Counted from the first letter of the stretch, positions 50,618 to 61,499 are shown. The stretch: 64,000 nucleotides of DNA from Cladocopium goreaui (GCA_947184155.2 CAMXCT020002324.1:523576-587575), one strand, 5' to 3'. Program-made: numbers and translations. The notes: generated by a model from the sequence alone, not told the origin.

Positions 50618-51968
50618 GAAGGACATCACCTATTGTGGCAAACGTATCCGCCAATGGGATGACGGCCACATCACCATCACCATGGAAGAGTACCACAGTA
50701 ACCTGAAGACAGTGAACATTCCTGTGCCTCGCCGAGCCAACCCAGACTCAGACTTGACGGAGATGGAACGACGTCAACTTCGCGCAATCCTTGGTTCACT
50801 ACAATGGCTGGTTGCTCAACTGCGATTTGATTTGGGTTTTCAGCTCAGCACCTTGCAAGGTGAACCGCCGAAGATCAGCACCCTGATGAAGGCGAATCTG
50901 CTTGTCAAGCGCTTCAAGCAGGACCCTGACTTTGCCCTGACCTTCAAGCCGATGGATTTGAAGGGAGCGGGAATCATGGTGGTAACAGATGCCAGTTTGG
51001 GGAATGTCACCAAAGCTGGCGGAGCTGAAGGAACTGTGTTGGAAAAGGTGTTTAGCCAAAGCGCCTACTACGTCCTCCTAGCCGACAAGGACCTTTTGGC
51101 TGGACGAGAAGGAAGCTTCTCAGTGTTGGACGCAAGAAGCCACAGACTTCCTAGAGTATGCCGCTCTACATACGCAGTAGAGCTGCTGGGAACGGAAGAA
51201 GCATTTGATGTTGGATGTTTCTGCCGTGGCTGGTGGGCGATGTTGCAAGGCCTTCCAATTGAATACAAACGTGCTGAAGAAGTTATGGACTGCATTCCGT
51301 TGGCAGTCGTCACCGATGCACGTGATGTCTTCGACAAAGGGTCTTCAGACACACCTTCCTACGGATCTCAAAAATCCCTGGCGTTCACAGTGGCCTGGAT
51401 TCGTGGAGTCCTTAGCAAACCCAACACCATGCTCAAGTGGACATCAACGGAGAACCTCTTCGTGGATTGCGGGACGAAAGACATGAGCACTGAGCATGTG
51501 CATAAGATTCTTAGCAGCTGCCGATGGAGCGTAACCTTCAACCAAGAGTTTGTCAAGCAGAAGCAGAAGACGAAGCCGAAGAAGCTCGCTGCCGGAAGCT
51601 GTGAGAGTCTGCTGGTAGGTAGTGCTTTGGGTGAAAACTCACCTATTTACCCATACCTAGCTCAGCTTAGTGCAAGCCCTGGATGGCACCAACGTGAAGG
51701 TGTCCTAATCAATGTGGCACGCCATGCAAAGTCTTTCAGAACTCCAGGAGCCCGTGTGGATCCAAAGAAATTTCCTTTGAGAACCACGTATGCCAGAATT
51801 GACCATCCAGACGGGAAGTCAGACTGGAGAATTTTGGAAGAAGGTACAGAATATGGCATTTTGCCAAATCCCCATGCACTTTTAGGCACTTTAGCTGGCA
51901 TCCTGGTGACGGTGTATCGTTCACAAGCTACCAAGAAAGAAATATCAACTGAGGAATCCAAATCATAG
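50493..51968 (+). CDS. Copia polyprotein C-terminal part: end of RT and RNase H (shifted frame)
   Basis: Usable sequence starts at about 50546 (GGNRRAVAKLQELGRELGFG), directly continuing the RT after SHVDDLLF in the other frame. RNase H carries VVTDASLG (Asp), RSTYAVELLGTEEA (Glu), VVTDARDVFD (Asp) and STENLFVDCGTKDM (Asp), the copia arrangement. A basic linker and about 130 further residues follow, ending KEISTEESKS at TAG 51968. The codons before 50546 are the shadow of the main frame. Confidence 0.85.
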   Translation: MERGWMASSSHMWMICFLGGNRRAVAKLQELGRELGFGSTSEKDITYCGKRIRQWDDGHITITMEEYHSNLKTVNIPVPRRANPDSDLTEMERRQLRAILGSLQWLVAQLRFDLGFQLSTLQGEPPKISTLMKANLLVKRFKQDPDFALTFKPMDLKGAGIMVVTDASLGNVTKAGGAEGTVLEKVFSQSAYYVLLADKDLLAGREGSFSVLDARSHRLPRVCRSTYAVELLGTEEAFDVGCFCRGWWAMLQGLPIEYKRAEEVMDCIPLAVVTDARDVFDKGSSDTPSYGSQKSLAFTVAWIRGVLSKPNTMLKWTSTENLFVDCGTKDMSTEHVHKILSSCRWSVTFNQEFVKQKQKTKPKKLAAGSCESLLVGSALGENSPIYPYLAQLSASPGWHQREGVLINVARHAKSFRTPGARVDPKKFPLRTTYARIDHPDGKSDWRILEEGTEYGILPNPHALLGTLAGILVTVYRSQATKKEISTEESKS

Positions 51969-52115
51969 CTTGGAACGATTGGCATGATGCACTTGCCTGC
52001 ACCTGAATCCATGTGCCGCTGCCGTTTTACATTTCATGCGAAATACCAGGCCTAAAGCCATTTATGCTGCTACGCCTGCGCCGGAAAAGCTGCTAAGCGA
52101 GCTGTTGCAGCTTGG
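51966..52115 (+). repeat. Right terminal repeat of the copia element
   Basis: Partner of 43148-43298; begins with the ORF's stop codon. Confidence 0.7.
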
Positions 52116-52440
52116 AAACTTCAATGTGATTAAAAGCCAAAACCAACAAAAACTGGAGTTTTTGTTGTTCTTCTCACTTTTTTTGTGGAATAGCTTTGCT
52201 TGAAAAACCAAAAAAACAGTGTATTTTTGGCTGTTGGCTTTTGAAACAAAAAACACAAAACCTAGGAAAACACTGAAACAACATCTTCTGAGTCGAAACA
52301 CACATGCTCCTCAAAGTTCTTTTTGGTGTCAGTTTAGGCTAGTTTGAAGCGACGGGCCCATGTCACTTCACTACGAAGCCGGAGAGGTTGGTTGTTGTGA
52401 ATCACGGATGGCAGAGCGGATCTACTGATGGACCGAAAGG
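52116..52440. other. No gene recognised
   Basis: Non-repetitive flank of the copia element; AAAACC- and AAAAAC-rich from 52130 to 52290. Confidence 0.4.
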
Positions 52441-52470
52441 TGGTTAGGGTTAGTTGGAGTTGTATGTTTT

Positions 52471-52522
52471 GCAGTGGTTGCAGTGGTTGCAGTGGTTGCA
52501 GTGGTTGCAGTGGTTGCAGTGG
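52471..52522. repeat. 9-bp tandem repeat (GCAGTGGTT)
   Basis: Nearly six perfect units. Confidence 0.95.
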
Positions 52523-52544
52523 TCACCTCACCACAACTGCTGGA

Positions 52545-53069
52545 TGTAGTGTGGTGTAGCGCAGTTGTAGTTGTAGATGTAGTTGTAGTTGTAGTGCAAT
52601 GGAGTTGTAGTTGTGGTGTAGAACTAGTGTAGCGTAGGTGTAGTTGCAGTTGTGGTTGTGGTGTAATTCGCGTAGCCTAGTGTATTGTACTGTAGTGTTG
52701 TGTACTGTAGTGTGGTGTAGTGTAGTGTAGTCTAGTGTAGCGTAGTGTAAGGTAGTGTAGTTGTAGTTGTAGTGTAATGTAGTGTAAGTAGTGTAGTGTA
52801 GTGTAATGTAGTGGTAGTTGTAGGTGTAGTTGTAGTTGCAGTTGTGTTTGTAGTTGTTGTGTAATGTAATATAGTTAGTGTAGTGCAGTGTTGAATAATG
52901 TATTGTAGTTGTACGTAGTTGTAGTGTAATGCAATATGATTAGTGTAGTGTAGTGTTGTGTAATGTAGTGTAGGTATAGTGTACTGCAGTGTAATTAGCG
53001 TAGTGTAGTGTAATTGTAATTGTAGTTGCACTTGTAGTTGTAGCTGTGGTGGTGGTGGTGGTGGTGGTC

Positions 53070-53128
<59 letters not shown>

Positions 53129-53220
53129 TTCCAGTGTAATTAGTGTAACAGTGCAACTAGTGTAATGAGTGTAATTAGGGTAATGAGTGTAATTAGTGTA
53201 ATTAGTGTAACTAGTGCAAT
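52545..53220. repeat. TAGTG/TAGTTG minisatellite with (GTG)n and (GTA)n core
   Basis: About 670 bp of TAGTGTAG and TAGTTGTAG units of 5-6 bp, with GGTGGTGGTGG then GTAGTAGTAG at 53048-53130. The minus-strand ORFs over it are Thr/Tyr/His runs. Confidence 0.92.
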
Positions 53221-55430
53221 TCTGGCCAGATGGCTCCGCACCCGCCGCTTTAGCGACCCTACTTTTCGACCCTCCTGAGCCACAAGTTATTGGAAAAACA
53301 TAGCGATTCGCGACTTTTACCTTTTCGCGCACCTGCATCTTCTTTCTTCTGACTCTTTCTCTTCTCTGATATTCTTGCTTCTTCTCTGCTCTTCTCTGAC
53401 TCTTCCCACCTATGCTTTTTCATCTGTCCATATTGTCGGAAGTTTGACTTCTAAACTTCCTCCGGTCAAACACCCCCCCACGTCCTATCTTTTGGACTCA
53501 ACTGTCCGCTTTCTGTCTGCCAGGAAATCTTGCATCGTGGGACGAAATATGATATTGCTGTTTTGACTGACCGTGTCGACAAATGTAACCTGGCTGCAAC
53601 ATGGTTGCCAGTGGGACAATGCGCACAGCAGTTCCGGTTGCATGTTTGGCCCTGCCAGGGGTTGGCCACTCTCCTTGTCATCTTTTGGGGTGAGGTGCTT
53701 TGAAAGACAAAATCGACGGCGACGTGAAGGATGCTTTCTGGTGTTTTCACTTCCGAGATGACGCTTTTGATGAAACTCACCATTGACTCGTCTTGCTGTA
53801 TCGATCTGAATTGGTATATTATTAAATATTGACCTATATTGATCGATCTATATTGAGTTTTTTGAGTAGCCATCAATTTTTATGATTTGTTACTTGCTCG
53901 AATTGTTCCTTGCCATTCTTGGCCACAGGAGATCCGGGAACAACTCTCATGGCCCAGTCCTTAGAAACCGCCGGGGCAGCCTTGGCAATTGGAGCCGATG
54001 TTAAAAAAGGTTTAGCGGCGAGTTCACCCTGTGCACACGGAGGTAGTACACCAAGTGTGCGCCAAGGCAAAGTACCAAGATTGAGTCGATGCAGTTCCAC
54101 AACGGTCTCTCTCTTCAGTCCGGGACAAAGTGTTTTCAGCCGACGTCCTTCGTACGTCGACCCATGTTGACCGTTGACCCCGCTGACCTCCAAACTAAAA
54201 TCACCTGCGCAACTGAAAGAAAGTGCCCCTTCAGGAGAATGTCCACTCGACGTCTTGGGCACGGAATCAAGAGCATAGCACCCGGAAATATGGCAAACTA
54301 TGGCAATATGGTGTGTTGTTGCTTCATGTTCCTTCATGTTGGTCACAGTACATATGAGAGATATTGAGAGCCTTGTTGGTTCTTGTTGGTTGATCTTGGT
54401 TCTTGTTCAGCCTAGCCTTGTGGTCGCTTCAACTCACTGGGTGGATGTCCAAGGCCGAAACCTTAGCCGCAGCAGCTCAGTAACGTCAGAATCCTCAGTG
54501 GATCTCAGCTGCGCCACAAGACCAGAAGAAACGACGCAGACAATGCGCAATGCGCACACGGTACATGGGAACATGGGAAACACATGGAAAGACACGTCGG
54601 TACCACATCGGGAATGACACATCGCTTCCGTGCCACTGCGCGTGCGCCCAGGAGCGATGCCATGGGTTTGGGGCGGACCCTGAGCTTGAAGAATACGCTA
54701 AGACAGGCAGCCGACATTCAAGGAACATACGTTGATGAGATTTTGAACAGGTTCAATATGTTTAAAACATGTTTTGATAAAGACTTTACATCATTTGGAA
54801 ACAGTTTGAAGCATTTTGATTTTCTAGCCTTCTGAAAAAGTATGGTTCGTGGTGTGTGTGCAAAGGCGGACTCCTCGGACTTGTTCTGTCCTCAGCATGC
54901 TTGCGTCTTGCTAAGATAATATGGTGGAGATAGCATTACAGTTTGATCGTGCTTGCCTTGAACATGTTCTTTCGGAATGGACAAGCCGAGCAATACAGAC
55001 GAGTACTGGGCGAGAGGGAAGAAGCAATTGGAAAAGTTTACCTCCCTCCCTCTGCAGCCAGGAAAAAACACCTTAAGATTTCCCAGTGCTTTGTCGGTAG
55101 TGCTTCCTTGGTAAGTTGTCCTATGCCTCCCTGGCAACTATTCGCAACCTTAACACCAGTGCAATTGCAGTAGGTACTGCCATGAACAGCAATGTGGGGG
55201 TTATAATATACGACCTTCGCGGCACAAAAACTAGACGACGGATGGCCCGAGAGCGTGGAGGAGCAATTTCTTTCAACGTTAATATCAAGACAATATATTA
55301 CAAGACGCTATGTTAAAGATGTAACATGCGCAGACGAGAAGAATAGTAGCAAGACTCAAGACAATATATTACGAGACAAAATTCAAACATGTATGAAAAG
55401 GATAGAAAAAAGAGTTCTACATCAGACACC
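53221..55430. other. No firm gene; weak coding-like patches
   Basis: A polypyrimidine run (53336-53410) is followed by mixed DNA. At 53910-54170 the plus frame reads LATGDPGTTLMAQSLETAGA and the minus frame (53873-54346) also reads protein-like (AVSKDWAMRVVPGSPVAKNG), so neither is called. Other open frames to 55300 are short and unsupported. Confidence 0.35.
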
Positions 55431-55436
55431 TTTACA

Positions 55437-55876
55437 CGCAGCTACTTCACATCCTTTTCACACACAAACGCTTTTACACGCAGACGCTTTTACACACAGA
55501 CGCTTTTACACAGACTCCTTTACACACAGACACTTTTACAAACAGATGCTTTTACACACAGACGCTTTTACACACACACGCTTTTACACACAGACGCTTT
55601 TACACACCAACACTTTTACACACGGCCGCTTTTACACACCAACGCTTTTGCACACAGAGACGCTTTTACACACCAACACTTTTTGCACACAGACGCTTCT
55701 ACACACAGACGCTTTTCCACACAGAGGCTTTTACACGCAGACGCTTTTACACACGGACGCTTTTACACACGGACGCTTTTACACGCAGACGCTTTTACAC
55801 ACGGACGCTTTTACACACGGACGCTTTTACACACAGACGGTTTTACACACGGACGCTTTTACACACAGACGCTTTT
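55437..55876. repeat. 16-bp tandem array 1 (ACGCTTTTACACACAG)
   Basis: About 27 units with small changes. Since 16 is not a multiple of 3, each frame gives a 16-residue period (F-T-H-R-R-F-Y-T-Q-T-L-L-H-T-D-A). The long open frames here are by-products. Confidence 0.93.
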
Positions 55877-56166
55877 AGGCTGCACGCACATAGAAACCCG
55901 CAGTGGTTTCTGTCACGTCTTAGTTTTGGAATGATGATGTTTAGTTGAGTTGAATGTTCCGCAGGCATTTGGATGTTGTTTTGTCATGGTTTTACCAACG
56001 TTTTTGACATCTAGGATATCTTAGCTGAATCATGGACCGAAACATCGATAATTTCAACTCTTGGAACAGGCTTTTTGAGAGAGCGCAAAACTAACAATTT
56101 AGATTTCATGTTGAACAGACTTTTGACTGTTTGCACGAATGTAACATTGACAAAGTTAAAGATCAA

Positions 56167-56379
56167 ATGCCTCGTACATGTCTCGGATGCGGCCAAGTGG
56201 GACACCGCTTGGAAAGCTGCAGTTCCAGGGCCGCCGTGGAGATTAGAAGATTGAGATCGAAGTTAGAGAAGACCAGACACAAAGCCGCTGCAAGAAACAA
56301 TCCCGGTCGGAAGAAGATAGCACAGCGTAGCATGACGTACGTGTGCAAGTGCAAGAGAAGATCCCACAGCGTAGCATGA
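56167..56379 (+). CDS. Zinc-knuckle (CCHC) ORF
   Basis: ATG 56167, 70 codons: MPRTCLGCGQVGHRLESCSS then RAAVEIRRLRSKLEKTRHKA, then a basic tail that runs into the 44-bp tandem array. CLGCGQVGHRLESC is a perfect CX2CX4HX4C knuckle, expected to bind RNA or single-stranded DNA. The frame is open upstream to 56131. Similar short knuckle proteins are common in dinoflagellates and may derive from Gag. The natural C-terminus is probably replaced by the repeat. Confidence 0.55.
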   Translation: MPRTCLGCGQVGHRLESCSSRAAVEIRRLRSKLEKTRHKAAARNNPGRKKIAQRSMTYVCKCKRRSHSVA

Positions 56380-56640
56380 CGCATGTGTGCAAGTGCAAGA
56401 GAAGATCCCACAGCGTAGCATGACGTAGGCGTGCAAGTGCAAGAGAAGATCCCAAAGCGTAGCACTACGTATGTGTGCAAAGTGCAAGAGAAGATAGCAC
56501 AGCGTAGCGTGACGTATGTGTGCAAGTGCAAGAGAAGATCTCACAGCTTAGCATGACACATGTGTGCAAGTGCAAGAGAAGATCCCACAGCGTAGCATGA
56601 CGTATGTGTGCAAGTGTAAGAGCCCACAGCGTAGCATGCC
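56324..56640. repeat. 44-bp tandem array, eight units
   Basis: Units beginning AGCGTAGCATGACGTATGTG start at 56324, 56368, 56412, 56456, 56501, 56545, 56589 and 56628: 44 bp apart except one 45-bp and one 39-bp step. GTGCAAGTGCAAGAGAAGAT follows in each. Confidence 0.95.
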
Positions 56641-56900
56641 TTTTTTTCAAGTTGACATGAACGTCATTATCCCCACCCCACCCCAACCCCACCCCCATAT
56701 GCACACCATACAATCCATGTGTGTTCAATTTTAGCATTAACGTTATTCCACCACCCCACCCCACTCCAACCCCACCCCCATATGCACACCATACAATCCA
56801 TGCGTGTTCAATTTTAGCATGAACGTTCAAGCACACCATTGTGTGTGTTCAAGTTGACATGAACGTTTTTACCCCCACCCCGCCCCAACCCCACCCCAAA
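56641..56900. repeat. 83-bp tandem repeat, C-rich
   Basis: CCCCACCCCCATATGCACAC followed by CATACAATCCATG and GTGTTCAATTTTAGCAT occurs twice 83 bp apart, with a diverged third copy. Confidence 0.85.
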
Positions 56901-56956
56901 TGACCCATATGCATATTCTATCGCGTGTTTCTACATGCGTGCATGGTTTTGCACAC

Positions 56957-57597
56957 CAGCACTTTTACACACGGCCGCTTTTACACACAGAGACGCTTTT
57001 AAACACCAACACTTTTGCACACAGATGCTTTTACACACAGACGCTTTTCCACATAGATGCTTTTACACAGACGCTCTTACACACCAACACTTTTGCACAC
57101 AGATGCTTTTACACACAGACGCTTTTCCACATAGATGCTTTTACACAGACGCTCTTACACACCAACACTTTTGCACACAGATGCTTTTACACACAGACGC
57201 TTTTCCACATAGATGCTTTTACACAGACGCTCTTACACACCAACACTTTTGCACACAGATGCTTTTACACACAGACGCTTTTCCACACAGATGCTTTTAC
57301 ACACGGACGCTTTTACATACCGACGCTATTACACACAGACGCTTTTACACACACACGGACGCTTTTACACACGGACGCTTTTTCACACACAGACGCTTTT
57401 ACACACAGACGCTTTTTACACACCAACGCTTTTACACACAGACGCTTTTACACACAGACTCTTTTACACACAGATGCTTTTACACACAGACGCTTTTACA
57501 CACACACAGACGCTTTTACACACACAGACGTTTTTACACACAAACACAGTTGCTTTTACACACCAACGCTTTGACACACAAACGCTTTTACACAGAG
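56957..57597. repeat. 16-bp tandem array 2 with 78-bp higher-order units
   Basis: Same 16-bp unit as array 1, about 40 copies. Between 56996 and 57310 blocks of five units recur every 78 bp (GCTCTTACACACCAACAC at about 57073, 57151 and 57229). Confidence 0.93.
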
Positions 57598-57991
57598 TTA
57601 ACTAGACACCTAGGTGACTACCAATGCGGAGTGAGCACGCACAGCTCCTATTTTGTCGTGTGTGGTGCACCGGATCGGTGCCACCCGCACCAGAGAATTG
57701 AGTACTTGCCAAGGCTTCGCAAGGCTTTTCGTCCAAAAGAGGGCGTGTCACATTAGAAAATTAATTAGTTGGGACTATGCCGGTCATCAACATGCAAATT
57801 GGGATTTTGCTGACAGAAAAAGAGGGCAAAATGGGCGTCAGCTTGAAAAAGTGAAAACTCTCTATGGCTAGTGGCGACTCTCAGATTTTGTCGAGGATGC
57901 AGAACCAGCCATCATCATCCGACCATAGATTTTGGCGTGGGCCAAAGGATTAGGATATACTTCCCTGTCCCAAGGCGGATCGCCCTTCTTT
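57598..57991. other. No firm gene
   Basis: The frame leaving the tandem array stays open to 57756 (VSTHSSYFVVCGAPDRCHPH) and is protein-like, but it has no start outside the repeat. Confidence 0.3.
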
Positions 57992-59201
57992 TCATCCGCG
58001 TGTTTGGTGCCATTCACGCCATTCCTCTGCGGTCCACCTTGGACGCCAGTTACGCCAGTTGTCGTCATCATCTGCTGCTGCTGCTGGATCAGCAGCTTTC
58101 GGCGGCACTGTTGGGTGAAATCCTGACTTGGGCGGGGGTCCTTGGAGCTTCTGGAGCCGGGGCTTTCTCCGGAGTGACCGGCTGTGCGCCGTAGGAACCA
58201 CGGCTTTGACTTGCAGAGCTGAAGGATCTTCGGGAGCTAGTGTGCTGCCCCCTTGCATATTTCTTCTCCTGCCTCTTCAAGCCTTTCTTGGCGTTCCTTT
58301 CTTGTATGAAACCAGGTTTCAGGGTACGCTGGGGCTCGGTATCATCTCTCCAAGATTTTGGAAAGTCCTCACAGGACACCCCCTTCATCTCTGCCAGTGC
58401 TGCTTGGTGCCTGGCTGCACGGTCTCTCGGCTTCTGGAGAACTTTGGCTTCCTGATAGCTGAAGCCTGCACGTAGGTCCGCTTCGAACTTGCCCTCGTGC
58501 GGATGGCAGGGTGTAGGGTCCAGACAGAGCGTCCGGAGCTTCTCACAGCAGCATTGCCACAGTTGTGAACGGAGCGTTCGCTTCAACTCTGGCGGTGCTC
58601 GCAAGAAAGCCGCCATGTTTTCCTTCGTTTGGCGGAGGATCTCCGCATCCTCCTGCTTTTCCTCTGGCGTGCGATCATCCTCAACATCATCATGTTCCCA
58701 GTCGACCTCCTCCTCATTGAACTGGTAGCTGCCATAGGTAGGCCTCGGATCGGGGGTTTGTTTAGCTTGGTCACCCGCTGCCGGAGTGGCTGCTTTGACT
58801 TCTTGTGAGGCCCTTGGGACCGCTTCCATGTGCATCCCTTCGAAATACCCAGGTGGTACCGGTGGCGGGCGCTTGGGATGTTTGGGCTCTCGAGGTGCTG
58901 GTCCAATTGGCGCCTGCGGTGCTACCTTGATTGGTGGCGCTTTGGGGCCCACTGCCAACAGTCTTGGCCCCACTGGTCTCGGTCCTAACACTTTGGGCGT
59001 GTGTGTGGAGGCTGGCATGTCGGCATCTTGGTCGGGCAGCTGCAGTGGGGTTGTTCTTGGAGCCGTGAAAGACGGACTGGCTGGTGGAACAGCAGCAAGC
59101 CACTCTCTGGCTGTAGAATGGACTCGGTAGCCCACTGTCTGCTTCCCCAGCTGGCTTTCTCGAAACTCTTTCGTGCGAAAGGGTTGCGCGCGTCCCGTCA
59201 A
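57992..59201 (-). CDS. Pro-rich/basic protein with Trp-rich tail, probable frame break
   Basis: The minus-strand frame 59201-58089 is open for 370 codons. In order: a Pro-rich part (GPRPVGPRLLAVGPKAPPIK), an acidic part (FNEEEVDWEHDDVEDDRTPE), a compact Cys-containing segment (WQCCCEKLRTLCLDPTPCHP, then FEADLRAGFSYQEAKVLQKP) and a basic Ser/Arg-rich part (SSRRSFSSASQSRGSYGAQP), ending SAAESC. An overlapping frame (58258-57992) continues with DDDDNWRNWRPRWTAEEWRE and a stop, a Trp-rich tail that looks genuine, so one base has probably been gained or lost, or an intron removed, between 58258 and 58089. The open frame begins with TTG, so the start is unknown. Not recognised; RNA-binding or Gag-like is a guess. 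Confidence 0.5.
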
Positions 59202-59275
59202 ATTCGCAATTTCACTGCAGTTTTTGACGATCGACCCTCATTTCCTGTGGCCTTCATTCCGTGCGAAAGGGTTGC
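59173..59275. repeat. 15-bp direct repeat GTGCGAAAGGGTTGC
   Basis: Identical copies at 59173-59187 and 59261-59275, at the 5' edge of the minus-strand gene. Confidence 0.85.
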
Positions 59276-59334
59276 TTTTCGTGATCGTTCGTGGGCACGG
59301 CCCCCCCCCTCAAGAGAGAAGAGAAATTAGAAGA

Positions 59335-59462
59335 CGAGTGAGTGAGTGAGTGAAGTGAAGTGAAGTGAAGTGAGGTGAGGTGAGGTGAGGTCAGAAGAGA
59401 AGAGGAGAGGAGAGGAGAGAAGAGGAGAGAAGAGAAGAGAAGAGAAGAAAAGAGAAGAGAAG
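59335..59462. repeat. GA-rich microsatellite, left of the gap
   Basis: The unit drifts along the sequence: GAGT, then GAAGT, then GAGGT, then AGAGG and AGAAG. Confidence 0.95.
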
Positions 59463-60169
59463 NNNNNNNNNNNNNNNNNNNNNNNNNNNNNNNNNNNNNN
59501 NNNNNNNNNNNNNNNNNNNNNNNNNNNNNNNNNNNNNNNNNNNNNNNNNNNNNNNNNNNNNNNNNNNNNNNNNNNNNNNNNNNNNNNNNNNNNNNNNNNN
59601 NNNNNNNNNNNNNNNNNNNNNNNNNNNNNNNNNNNNNNNNNNNNNNNNNNNNNNNNNNNNNNNNNNNNNNNNNNNNNNNNNNNNNNNNNNNNNNNNNNNN
59701 NNNNNNNNNNNNNNNNNNNNNNNNNNNNNNNNNNNNNNNNNNNNNNNNNNNNNNNNNNNNNNNNNNNNNNNNNNNNNNNNNNNNNNNNNNNNNNNNNNNN
59801 NNNNNNNNNNNNNNNNNNNNNNNNNNNNNNNNNNNNNNNNNNNNNNNNNNNNNNNNNNNNNNNNNNNNNNNNNNNNNNNNNNNNNNNNNNNNNNNNNNNN
59901 NNNNNNNNNNNNNNNNNNNNNNNNNNNNNNNNNNNNNNNNNNNNNNNNNNNNNNNNNNNNNNNNNNNNNNNNNNNNNNNNNNNNNNNNNNNNNNNNNNNN
60001 NNNNNNNNNNNNNNNNNNNNNNNNNNNNNNNNNNNNNNNNNNNNNNNNNNNNNNNNNNNNNNNNNNNNNNNNNNNNNNNNNNNNNNNNNNNNNNNNNNNN
60101 NNNNNNNNNNNNNNNNNNNNNNNNNNNNNNNNNNNNNNNNNNNNNNNNNNNNNNNNNNNNNNNNNNNNN
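59463..60169. other. Assembly gap (707 N)
   Basis: Unsequenced bases bridging GA-rich repeats on both sides. Reading frames drawn through it are meaningless. Confidence 1.
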
Positions 60170-60325
60170 AAGAGAGAAGAGAAGAGAGAAGAGAAGAGAA
60201 GAGAGAAGAGAAGAGAGAAGAGAAGAGAGAAGAGAGAAGAGAGAAGAGAAGAGAAGAGCAGAGCAGAGAAGAGAAGAGAAGAGAAGAGCAGAGCAGAGAA
60301 GAGAAGAGAAGAGAAGAGATAGAGA
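60170..60325. repeat. GA-rich microsatellite, right of the gap
   Basis: AGAGAAGAGAAG units with AGAGCAGAGC variants. Confidence 0.95.
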
Positions 60326-61485
60326 GAAGATGTAAGATGTGAACATGTAGTGAAAACGTATTATCTCAGTATCTTTTTTTGGAAGAACCCTAGGCTCAGG
60401 TGCTCTCGGGCAAAACAACTTTGAGCCTGCGGTTTCATGAGATAAACCATGATAAACCTCTAAGCCTCTAAGCACTGCTTTCCAGGCGTTTCTTATCAAG
60501 ACTGCCACGCATCCCCTCAAGAGGTTTCTCTGTCAATTGCATCAGTTTTACAAGGCGTGTAACTGTGTGTATCAATTCGTGCCAAGCGTGTATCAGTTTG
60601 CTGTTGAAGGTGTGGTCCCATCGGACTTGACTGCACCTTTGCGCACTTGCGGTAGTCATGAGGGCCTGGGCGTATTTCATCGCGTTTCTGTCTAAGGGGG
60701 TCGGTGAAGTTCACTGAGGAGGAAGTGAAGGCGCTGAAATCTGTCTGAGAGGGTTTTTTGTACAAGCTGCGTCGAAGCAAGACAAGCAAGACAATCTATT
60801 AAGTTTTGTCGATTTCACGAGTTCATGTGACATGAGTCATTCTTTGCAGTTCGGGATGTCGGGTGCAGGACACTGACTCGAGGCCTGTCTGCCGGGCACG
60901 CAGGGCACCGGAAAAAATGGTGGCAACGCGGGTCACAAGAAAGACGGAAGTGCACATTGTGAGAGACAGTCATGGAGTGAAAACAGAAACACTCCTCAGG
61001 CAGGAGCATCTAGATATATCTAGATCATCTAGATTGTATAGATATATAAACAAATTTAAATATGTCGGTTCTGTGCTATCACCTGAAACACTGCCAGTCT
61101 TTCCAAAGAGAAGTACGCAGAAAGGGTGGATACCGGTTTCTTGGCCAAAATGATCCTCTTCTGCAGAGGTACTGTCAGCCAATTTTACTTGACATCGCAT
61201 CAAATGCATGAAAAGCAGACATGAATATCATAATATCATGAATCAAACCTTTTTTGGACATCTTGGTGCAAACATGTACCAACATAATACAAGTATTTCA
61301 GATGTTTGGCTGAACATGCGATGCTGAGGTGGCACGATATCAATTCTGTTGCATGAGCCAGACAAGGCGGGCATTCTCAAAGCATTTCTTTTTCACAAGG
61401 CGCAGCACAGGAAAATCACCGAGTGATTTGGCTGAACACACAACAAGAACAACATTTTTTGTGTGTTCGGATTGAGACGATCCTC
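60326..61485. other. No firm gene
   Basis: A minus-strand frame at 60517-60789 and a plus frame at 60863-61153 (VCRARRAPEKMVATRVTRKT) are moderately protein-like but have no domain or matching neighbour. Confidence 0.3.
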
Positions 61486-61499
61486 TCAATATCGAATGT

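Larger units (their letters stand above)
43148..52115 (+). mobile_element. Ty1/copia-type LTR retrotransposon, nearly complete, about 9 kb
   Basis: Terminal direct repeats of about 150 bp (43148-43298 and 51966-52115) start TAGCTTGGAACGATTGGCAT. They enclose gag, protease, an extra ORF, a methyltransferase-like segment, integrase, reverse transcriptase and RNase H in copia order (integrase before RT). The stop codon of the last ORF (TAG 51966-51968) is the first triplet of the right repeat. Exact ends and any target duplication could not be fixed. Confidence 0.88.

Noticed and set aside
56324-56640. Regular 44-bp array as a CRISPR
   Set aside because: Units are contiguous and near-identical along their whole length, with no unique spacers, and the window is eukaryotic.
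55255-57756. Thr/His/Leu-rich ORFs in the 16-bp arrays as surface-repeat proteins
   Set aside because: All three plus frames are open with the same periodic peptide, which is explained by the repeat. Only RNA evidence could revive this.
59327-60520. Long ORFs on both strands across the N run
   Set aside because: They are drawn through unsequenced bases and GA/CT-rich repeats.
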